Shown piece by piece: positions 20,166-27,319 of a stretch of 27,319 bases of DNA (position 1 is its first letter; every line of letters starts with the position of its first letter). Origin of the DNA: Calcarisporiella thermophila CBS 279.70 (lineage: Eukaryota > Calcarisporiellomycota); NCBI RefSeq assembly GCF_041956535.1, contig NW_027192198.1, forward strand, positions 1,208,976 to 1,236,294, in the 5' to 3' direction. Below the pieces are notes generated by a model. The model searched no databases and was not told the origin of the DNA. It saw only the letters and a program-made list of their open reading frames with translations. Made by a program: the position numbers and the translations under genes.

Positions 20166-20173
20166 TATAAATA
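20166..20173 (+). promoter_or_regulatory. TATA box of the small secreted protein gene
   Basis: TATAAATA ending 68 nt before the ATG at 20242, a normal distance for a TATA-driven fungal gene with a short leader. Confidence 0.65.
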
Positions 20174-20241
20174 CACCTTAACCCATACCTTTATATTTCC
20201 AGCAATATCTTCTTACTTTTAAATTGCTTGCTTAATACGAC

Positions 20242-20571
20242 ATGGCCATGAAGCAGTCTCTAATTTTTGCCATAATAATCGGAGCATTTGCCCTTTGCAT
20301 GGGTTCTGCCTTTGCAGGCGTGGTGCAAGGATATACAAACAGCCGTTGCCAAGGTCAACCTGCGATAGATTCGCCTGGACCTTGCGAGACTCGATGCTGG
20401 AATATTCCTGCACGACCTCTTATCTATAGTTACTACTTACCCAACAATCCAGGTATTACAATATTCAAAGGGCGTGATTGCGGAGGAGCCGTTTTCCATG
20501 CGGATGATGGTTTCGGAGGTTGTGTTAGGGATGTCAGAGCAGAAGCTAACAGCATTGGTTTTGCTTGCTAA
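20242..20571 (+). CDS. Small secreted cysteine-rich protein, 109 aa
   Basis: Single-exon frame of 109 residues. Residues 1 to about 25 form a signal peptide: charged start MAMKQ, hydrophobic IFAIIIGAFALCM, and cleavage likely after GSAFA. The mature part of about 84 aa has six cysteines (C36, C48, C52, C80, C94, C109), enough for three disulfides, and a GRDCGGAVFHADDGFGGC segment rich in Gly and aromatic residues. It ends on cysteine. It has no catalytic motif. The FKGRDCGG...GGC...SIGF pattern is reminiscent of beta/gamma-crystallin-like or other small secreted fungal proteins; effector, coat or antimicrobial roles are all possible. The start is the first of two nearby ATGs, well placed after a TATA box. 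Confidence 0.8.
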   Translation: MAMKQSLIFAIIIGAFALCMGSAFAGVVQGYTNSRCQGQPAIDSPGPCETRCWNIPARPLIYSYYLPNNPGITIFKGRDCGGAVFHADDGFGGCVRDVRAEANSIGFAC

Positions 20572-20669
20572 GTCATTGATCTGCTACAGGCATAGGTTCC
20601 TGCAATAGAAACGCTAATTTACTAGTACGTGATGGTTCAAATTATTTTTATATAAAGAATCTCTCAGAA

Positions 20670-20940
20670 TGTTGGATTTTAATAAGAATATATTAATAAA
20701 AAGGAAAGAAAAACAGACAGAAGGGATAACACAAATAACACACACCAAGGAACTCAAGATAGAAAGCACATACTATATATATATCTGATGGGGTAGGAGA
20801 TAGAAAAAGGGATAAAGATGGTGAGATGCATGCTCGTACATGTAAGGTGCGTGCTTGTACAAGTGTGCTATTAACAGACGTAACACAAATATTATCTAGA
20901 ATATATCAGACTACCAGTCACGCCTGGTCGTCCTCCAACA
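20670..20940 (-). mobile_element. Solo LTR (271 bp) with CAGAA target duplication
   Basis: Runs from TGTTGGATTTTAATAAG to CGTCCTCCAACA, with TG...CA ends and a perfect 5-bp duplication CAGAA (20665-20669 and 20941-20945). On the minus strand it reads like an LTR promoter: TGTTGGAGGACGACCAGG start, a TATATATATA box two thirds in, and a T-rich region near the end. It lies 98 bp downstream of the secreted-protein stop codon. It shares both termini with the LTR at 12683-12866. No internal retrotransposon genes adjoin, so it arose by LTR-LTR recombination. Confidence 0.87.
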
Positions 20941-20945
20941 CAGAA

Positions 20946-21674
20946 TATTTTATTACCCTATCATTTTTATATTAAGCACAAATAATCTTTCAAAAACAAC
21001 TCCATTATACAAAGCATTTATATCATTGATAAACTCACTCGCACTGCTATTCCGCTGTAAATAGTTGGCTACCCATTGCTAACTCTCATTGCGAGAAATA
21101 TTCATTTATCTCGAAAAATTTCATTTTTTAACATAACGAAAAACATTTTATTCTCTTTTTCCATTGACTGATGAAAACAAATAACTAAAACTTAGGATAT
21201 ATAAAATACACACCGGTTCAAAGGACTCTGAGGAGTGATATATTTTTATTAAATTGGCTACAAAGCTTTTTGAAAAGAATTATCTTGCATCATAGTGCCT
21301 TGTTTAATATGCTAGGTGTTATCTTTATATTTAAAGGCATTTGGCAAGAAACGAGCCCCAAACTGGGAGACAAACTGGGTAATGAAAGTGGAAAGTGATG
21401 TTATAATAAATATAATTGCACAATAGGTTGGTATAGAGTTGGTATAGATTTTTTATTATGAGAATTTAAGAAGTGCGAATCGGCATCGAGAATTATAGCT
21501 TTAAAATATAGCGGGTATTCACCGAGATCGAGTGGGGTGATAAGGAACAGAATTCCACTTAAGATTCTTTATTTACCAGTATATACCGAGTTATGTTTCC
21601 AATTTCAATTAAACTTTTATTTTCGAAATTTTTATAAAGGCAATCGATAGGTTGCTTTTTTAAAGCCAAGGTAT
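20946..21674. other. AT-rich intergenic, no gene seen
   Basis: 3' flank shared by the secreted Gly/Tyr-rich gene (minus strand) and the solo LTR. No coding frame was recognised. Confidence 0.5.
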
Positions 21675-22187
21675 TTACCAAAGCCAATTACTGCAACCAT
21701 AAGGAAGACCAAAGTCAAAGCCTCCAATACCATAAGGCAAGTATCCGTATCCAATTCTACCAAAGATATCATATGGGATACAATAGTCATATCGATGACT
21801 GCGTTTCACAATTGTGTTCGTATTAGCTGTGTTGTACACATTAGCGTGGTTCGTCGCATCGGCGCATTCACTAGCTTTGACGTTGGCAGCAAGGTTCGCG
21901 CGATGTTTGAAACAGTTATCCACATTGGCGGCATTGGCATAATATGCGCTGTTATAAATGGAGGGATAATAGTCATATCCGCAATATCCTCCATAGTTGC
22001 CATATCCCCCACATGGATAGCCTCTATATACATCGTAATCGCAATATCCACATGGATAATCCCAATTGTACCCACCGCAACGCTTGTCAACAAATTTAGC
22101 TACATTTGCAGAGGGAGAAGCGAGAGTAGGGCAGATAAGGACGGGCAGAGCAAAAGGAAGAAGCACAAAAGAGTAGTTCTTGAGCAT
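21675..22187 (-). CDS. Secreted Gly/Tyr/Cys-rich preproprotein with two Kex2-type sites, 170 aa
   Basis: Single-exon frame. Residues 1 to about 23 are a signal peptide (FVLLPFALPVLICPTLA). A short propeptide follows, ending in KR at 35-36. The next block (37-80) is built from CGGY/CGYC/GGYG-like pieces, rich in Gly, Tyr and Asp. Then comes an Asn/Ala-rich segment (81-127) with C92 and C108, a second KR at 128-129, and a C-terminal block of YGYLPYGIGGFDFG type. There are nine mature cysteines. Dibasic sites after a signal peptide suggest processing by a Kex2-like protease into two or three peptides. Tyr/Gly-rich secreted proteins often become cross-linked in walls or spore coats; that role is inferred. 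I do not know a named family. Confidence 0.78.
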   Translation of the reverse strand: MLKNYSFVLLPFALPVLICPTLASPSANVAKFVDKRCGGYNWDYPCGYCDYDVYRGYPCGGYGNYGGYCGYDYYPSIYNSAYYANAANVDNCFKHRANLAANVKASECADATNHANVYNTANTNTIVKRSHRYDYCIPYDIFGRIGYGYLPYGIGGFDFGLPYGCSNWLW

Positions 22188-22258
22188 TTTGTTTGAGCTT
22201 GTCGTTGATCGATTTTATTCGAAGTGTTTTGAGTATGACAGTAGTTTCAAATGACTCC

Positions 22259-22266
22259 CTTTTATA
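22259..22266 (-). promoter_or_regulatory. TATA box of the Gly/Tyr-rich secreted protein gene
   Basis: TATAAAAG on the minus strand, about 72 nt upstream of the ATG at 22187. The spacing is almost the same as in the other secreted gene at 20242. Confidence 0.65.
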
Positions 22267-23798
22267 TTCCAATAAAGTCCACACGATATTAATTCTGCGA
22301 TCCCAACTTGATAAATCTCTCAAACAACGAAATTATGTTATTCTGATGATATCAAATATGAAAAATACAAATTTAATGGATAATTACTGATAGACATTGT
22401 GATGATAAAAAGAGATTTAGAAGGCAGTTGCAACCACAAAATAAAGTATGATCCTTCCATCGACGTACATGAATCAAGTAGGGATGTCACATAATAAAAT
22501 TTCGACGCCTCACAAAAAGCCTGATGCGAGGTGTCAGCAGATTAACAGAAGCATGTATTATAGAAATTTACCATTATTTCATTTGATGTATCATTATTAT
22601 AGTTGCGAGGATCCTATAGTTAAAGAACCATTCCTATAATTATCAAACAGCTATCTTCTATTGATTAGGATGCTGCGCCATTTTAATGGTTTTTTTTTCC
22701 CTTTAAAATAATTCATTTCTACGAAATATGTCAGAAGAAATTCTTGATGAATAAATTAAAAACGTTTATGTCCCAAAAGAAAGCTTGTTCAATGTAAAAA
22801 GAAAAGTGTACACTATCATTAGGCAGCATTTAATTTCTTTAATAAAACACTTTTCTAACATACGATTGATATTATTCAACGTAAAAAAGGATGAAAATCG
22901 GTGCATGATCAAGATGGTTCTATACTCTCATTTTGTGAATATGTTGAATCATTAACACGGGCGCAAAACTCTCATTTGAGCCCATTTGGAGTTTGTATAT
23001 TGTTTGTATTTTGTGTTTATGAAAGAATATTTTAGTTGAGCGAAATGGTAATAACGAGGCATTTAGATGGCACTTTCTTGCTGGTACTCATCCAATTTCC
23101 ATTCAAGGACTAAGAATATGAAGGATTGCCAAATGTTGGCTAGAATACCGCAATTGATTAGTATGAATATCGAGAAAACAGGCAAACCATTTAAACGATT
23201 TGCACGTCACCCATTAAATGCAGAGGATGGGCTGGAAAAATGGACAAAGCAAGTGGACTCCGTGTGTGGGAATGGTCAGCAGGATCCGTCGCGAATGTCT
23301 CCTGATTAGCGCGAAGGATAAACTTTCGTTACATAAGAAGGTGATTCTAAATATGACTTCTTCTGGAAGTTTCTTCATTAAGAGTTGCGGTAAGAAGTTG
23401 ATACCAAGAAGAGCAGCAGAATGCGAAGTGGTAACTTTAATATATATTTTAATAAATGCTCTATATTATTCACGGTTTATAAAAAATGTATATAATTATT
23501 CGGGAGAGCGCTTAAAGTGATCGAACAGGGGAATGATTTTACGCGTTCATAACTCTTGCAAAATGGCTTATCTTTGAAACCAAGTAGTGAAACATGTAAA
23601 GCAGGGATAAAGTCATCAACACTACATTGTGCTCTTATTTTACAATTCTTTTTGAGGGAGAAATGGAATATCAACTTTAAAACATAAGAACATTCAGTCA
23701 CCTTTCGAGGGCAGTTTACTTTCTCAAGCATTGTGGCGCAATTGAATGACGTTGCTATTCAACTAATTATACGAGTATTATTATCCGTCCATGAATAT
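22267..23798. other. Gene-poor region upstream of the nuclease/kinase gene
   Basis: AT-rich, with several medium frames on both strands (for example 23067-23309 and 23218-23520 plus). None shows a family signature or splice chain. ATGCTGCGCC occurs at 22670-22679. From about 23700 a plus-strand frame reads into the short ORF described at 23799. Confidence 0.4.
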
Positions 23799-23861
23799 AT
23801 GGAAAATATATCAGATAATTTAGCCGTCAGTGAATTCGCAAGGGCTCCATATGAAGCATAA
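23799..23861 (+). promoter_or_regulatory. Upstream ORF overlapping the kinase-fusion start codon
   Basis: A 20-codon ATG-to-TAA frame whose last 11 nt overlap the predicted ATG at 23851 in another reading frame. If in the mRNA leader it would restrict initiation at the main start. The same frame is open further upstream to about 23700, so it may instead be the end of an unrecognised exon. Confidence 0.35.
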
Positions 23862-26727
23862 AGAGAAGAGAAAAAGTAAGTGTAAATATGATTGTTAAAT
23901 TCACTCTATTAATATGATTATTCTATAGAGAAAGCTGACAGTACGACTCCAAGACGGAAAAGAAAGAGACACGAATCAGATGAAATAATTGAGAGAGATT
24001 CTTCATCTATGAGATCCTCTCAAGAATTGACTGGATCATCAATAGCTGAATGCTCGAGATCTCGCAATACGGAAATATTGCCACTTCCTGTTACCACCAT
24101 TGCACCTTTAGTTCTTCGCAATCGAAATAAAGAGTTCAAGATTCCGGTATTTGATGAAAAGTATTATTCAAATCGAGATATAAGAAGGCGTAAGTATATA
24201 TATTTTTATATATTTCTAATAACTTATTCGTGCTTTTTTTTTTCTAGTATCGTTTTCTGATGCTATAGTTTGGCAAAAATATGTTCGTCACATTATTGGA
24301 TGGTATTACCCTCAAGGAGATGAAGAAGAGGACAGAATCGATCAGCAGTAATTAGCAAATCTTTTTAGAGATTCGATATTCACTATTTTAATCACGATTA
24401 GATTGATAGGTATTTAAAAGCTTCTGTGACAATGGCATCCCAGCACATTTTCCGAATCAATTTTTTATCAGCCTGGCCCTCACAATTAGTTTACAATTCT
24501 ACACTAAAAGCAGATGTGGAGATCTTCTCTCAATTCCTTAGTTCTTTGTCTTTCCAAAGTAATTTCCAAACGCTTTCACCTAATTGGCGCCATATATTTC
24601 AACTCCTTATTATTGGGGATGCAAAAGAAAATGCACTAACTGCCTTTGAAAAAACTTTTTCGGTAATCTTATATCAAATTCAATTTCTCATGCGATCGAA
24701 ATAATCGTTTTTATCAATAATTATATTATTTTAGAAGCTATCAGACGATATGAGGCAAGAAATACTTAAAGCGCGAATCCCTAGTGCAAGAGCAAACAAC
24801 TGGAGGAAATACTACCAAGAATCACCTGACTTCTCAGAACGTCTCTCCGGACGATCAATTCTTAATGCACTTGAGGCTCTTGAAAAGGCACGAAAAACAG
24901 TTGAGTTGGATTTTGGAGGACTGATCCTTGAGCCGCTGCTTGGAGATCCATTGCGCAAAGCTGAAATTCCAAATTTCTTTATCCAAAGAGAATTTAAAGT
25001 TCAGATGAACGATCATTGGACGTGTAAAGCCGATCTAGCTTGTGGAGTGAAGTTACTGGAAGAAGAAGTTCCTTTTTTAATTGTCGAAATAGAGATATCG
25101 AACTCTGCTTCAAACTCTGCTCACAAAGACACACGTAAGATGGCACAGTTACTTCGTCGCGCACTTGAGATGATGGCAGTTGGAATTCCTGATGGTGCTG
25201 TTGAAGAACTCCGGGTCTATGGACTTTTTCTCTCATTAAATGGCCGTTTTGAGTTTGTTGGAATGAGACCGGTTCGTGAGCGTATCGATAATGACAATAG
25301 CCATTTCAACTTTTGCCTTTTCGAGAAGCTACTTGCAGGAAGACTATTGTTTAGTACTGTGACTCAATCAAATATTAGTCATATTATCAAAATCAGTAGT
25401 TTCCTTCTTGGGCCTGTCAGAAGCGCAATGCTAAAAGTTCAAGATATCATTGGAGATGATGAAGGAGTAACCGAAGGTAAACATAATAATCTTTTTATGT
25501 ATATCCCCTTTATTGGAAAGTATATTTTCTGTTTATATCAGATCGCTTTCCTCCCCCTCTGAATCAACTTAAAACACGCGAGGGAAGCTCGAAATATACA
25601 CCTTCAAAGAAAAGTACTAGCAATCCGAGTAGATCAAAAGGTTTCGAAAGCACAAGCGATGAGAATAAAGAAAGTGGGGATATTCAGCAGATGCTCCACA
25701 ACGTCTCTAAATCAATGCTTGATTTATTGGAAAATATTGGTTATGAATTCAGACAGACCTTACATAGAGTAAGCCCTTATTTCTCATGGTTAATATTTAT
25801 AAATGACATATCCCCAATCTGTGATATTGGGCATCCATTTTACTTCTTAGTGTGATCATACAAGAGTTTTCGAACTTGTTCGTAAAAAAAAAGCTTTTGC
25901 ACTGGCGGTTAAGATGGGAAGTGGACGTGAAATTTCTCTTCTCCAGAAACTTAGGGTATTAATTATATTTCTCTTTTTACTAACTGATAAACAACAATTT
26001 CATGTATTCCTTACGCTCTAGGGGCTGCCAAATATTGTTCATTTACACGAAACTCTGTTGCTTAAAGGCTGTTACGGAATGATATTGGAGCGATTGAGCT
26101 TCTACGATAGGAAATTTTCCATGGTATTGCATTATTTTTTTCTTTGTAGTTATTAACATGTGATCTCATATAACATTTATTTTAGTTGCCAGAGATGAAT
26201 CTTATGAAAGATTTGTTTTCTGCTCTCAATTCACTCCATTGTCGTGGTGTCATTCATCATGATGTTAAACCTGATAACTTTGGATATAGTAGCGAGCGTA
26301 AATGGTATATAAATTTACTTTTTGTATATAGTCTTATTATTTCTTACTAATCTCGTTTTGTTTATATTAGCTGGGTGTTATTTGATTTTAATCATGCTGA
26401 GGAGATATATGATAAACTGTCACATAGCTCGGCTGGAACTGAAGGTTATATGGCTCCTGAAATCAAAAGACGTGAACCACATGGTTTTTCAGCGGATATG
26501 TATAGCGCCGGTATAATGTTAAAGAATTTGGGACTCCTCTTGAGACTTGGTAGGAAATTCTATATATTCTTTCATGTTTTCCATAGTATTAAGAAATTGT
26601 TTTTATGATAGGCGAATTTGGAGAGCGTATGCTTAGCGAATCACCTAGTGATCGTCCAACGGCCTTCGAGGCTCTTCAGTACATAGAACAGCAACAACTT
26701 CGCCTACCAACACCTGAGGAATACTAA
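23851..26727 (+). CDS. PD-(D/E)XK nuclease-like / protein kinase fusion with basic N-terminus, 742 aa
   Basis: Eleven exons: 23851-23875, 23929-24189, 24248-24347, 24410-24662, 24735-25476, 25542-25768, 25851-25955, 26022-26123, 26186-26304, 26371-26549 and 26612-26727. Introns are 53-82 nt, all GT-AG and phase-consistent. Residues 2-23 are highly basic (PRRKRKRH at 16-23), resembling a nuclear localisation signal, followed by a Ser-rich stretch. Residues about 90-450 hold an alpha/beta region with D313 (KADLACG) and E331-x-E333 (FLIVEIEIS), the D...ExK core of restriction-endonuclease folds with Lys replaced by Glu. After a Ser/Lys-rich linker comes a kinase: K557 (ALAVK), E563, H629-H-D631 (HHDVKPDNF), D650-F-N652 in place of DFG, A673-P-E675 (GTEGYMAPE) and D687. 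There is no glycine-rich loop. The start is supported by an in-frame upstream TAG at 23821. Nuclease plus kinase modules recur in Crinkler-type effector families; activity is unproven. Confidence 0.85.
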
Positions 26728-27202
26728 CTAGTTGATGGTAAATTTTCTCGCTCATAAAATGCCTCTGCATCCCACGATATCAGCTATTTGCTTTAATATC
26801 AAATAACATATCCCATGTTTATATATTATATACGGTATATTCCTGTATCTGCCTCATGCCAAATATTAACCTGGTACAACTTTGTATCCAGCAAAAAATA
26901 AAGCATTACATTGATTGCACGCATAAATATTATTCGTTTTATTGGGCATGTCAGTAAATTATATTCTAGAAATTTTTAGCTTATTAACCTAAAAAAAGAC
27001 TGCATACTGTATATACTTCTCTTAGGGTCGGAATTTGAAAATTGACTATAATGAATAACTTTCAAGAAAAATGATTAATTACAAAGGCATATAGATGGTA
27101 TGATCGAGTAAGAGTATTTATAGTTGCTGTACATAACGCAACTTGTTGTACCTCCTTTTGGGGATATAAGACCAAAAGTTGAGGAAAAAGAAAAAATTTT
27201 TA
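26728..27202. other. 3' flank of the fusion gene
   Basis: AT-rich, no gene. It holds a possible third copy of the dispersed 3'-flank sequence (26764-26822) starting 37 nt after the stop codon, and AATAAA-type signals near 26895. Confidence 0.5.
26764..26822 (+). repeat. Dispersed 3'-flank sequence, possible copy 3
   Basis: CTGCATCCCACGATATC, then TATTTGCTTTAATAT and CATGTTTATAT follow the same order as CTGCATCCCACTATGAATC, TTTATTGCCTATAATAT and ATATGTTTAT at 6799-6852. It is weaker than the match between copies 1 and 2. Confidence 0.4.
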
Positions 27203-27319
27203 CCCTACAAAAAACCCGCCTGGTGAAAACTACTAGAAAACGTATAGGAGCATGTAGAAAAGATGGAGGAGGTTCGCGATTCCCTATAATTTTTCAACAA
27301 TTTCAATATAATTTGTAGG
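27203..27319 (+). mobile_element. Left end of a second inverted-repeat element, cut by the window edge
   Basis: CCCTACAAAAAACCCGCC and the following 115 or so bases match the right arm of the element at 18455-18996 (reverse complemented) with about five differences over 116 positions. That includes GGAGGAGGTTCGCGATTCC and ATTTTTCAACAATTTCA. The rest of the element lies beyond the window. Confidence 0.85.

Noticed and set aside
21795-22196. 133-codon plus-strand frame
   Set aside because: Antisense shadow of the Gly/Tyr-rich secreted gene, whose signal peptide, dibasic sites and TATA box favour the minus strand.
27124-27318. 64-codon frame at the window end
   Set aside because: It translates the transposon terminal repeat and shares that text with the frame at 18412, which explains the similarity.
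1-27319. CRISPR arrays, bacterial operons or integrated virus
   Set aside because: No regularly spaced direct repeats, no closely packed cotranscribed genes with ribosome-binding sites, and no viral structural or replication gene seen; introns mark the window as eukaryotic.

Overview
The window looks like nuclear DNA of an early-diverging (zygomycete-grade) fungus. It is AT-rich. Genes are split by many short GT-AG introns; the 25 I could place in four genes run from 53 to 82 nt. The tRNA carries internal Pol III boxes and ends in a T-run. The protein families present (Fat1/FATP acyl-CoA synthetase, NPP-type phosphodiesterase, sigma-like GST, PSPG-motif glycosyltransferase, a nuclease-fold/kinase fusion) suit Mucoromycota or Zoopagomycota. 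The lineage is my inference and I cannot name a species.

Layout. 1385-3954 (-) is a complete 12-exon very-long-chain acyl-CoA synthetase. It is divergent from a complete 4-exon ectonucleotide pyrophosphatase/phosphodiesterase at 4984-6723 (+). A tRNA-Pro(AGG) lies at 7266-7337 (-). A decayed gag-like zinc-knuckle frame (7862-8843) precedes a complete 2-exon GST at 9238-9954 (+). From 10.4 to 15.2 kb the DNA is mostly wreckage: a MULE transposase relic, a GC-rich broken frame, a solo LTR with target-site duplication, and an ABC transporter nucleotide-binding domain decayed by frameshifts. An otherwise full-length UDP-glycosyltransferase with one in-frame TAG follows at 15777-17237 (+). Next come a dead Tc1/mariner transposase (17438-18194) and an element with long terminal inverted repeats that holds a 307-nt assembly gap (18455-18996). 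A second solo LTR lies at 20670-20940. Two small secreted-protein genes, 20242-20571 (+) and 21675-22187 (-), each have a TATA box about 70 nt before the ATG. The last gene (23851-26727, +, 11 exons, 742 aa) joins a nuclear-localisation-like basic segment, a PD-(D/E)XK nuclease-like region and a C-terminal protein kinase. The window ends inside another copy of the inverted-repeat element.

How it fits together. There is no operon logic. The intact enzymes belong to lipid activation, extracellular nucleotide/phosphate scavenging and glutathione conjugation. The two secreted proteins and the nuclease/kinase fusion are the accessory, fast-evolving part, set among transposon debris. The fusion protein is the best candidate for an unusual system: it resembles the nuclease-fold and kinase modules recurring in Crinkler-type effector repertoires, but it has no signal peptide and has a basic nuclear-type N-terminus. 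All exon structures were built by eye from splice sites and reading frame and have not been checked against transcripts.
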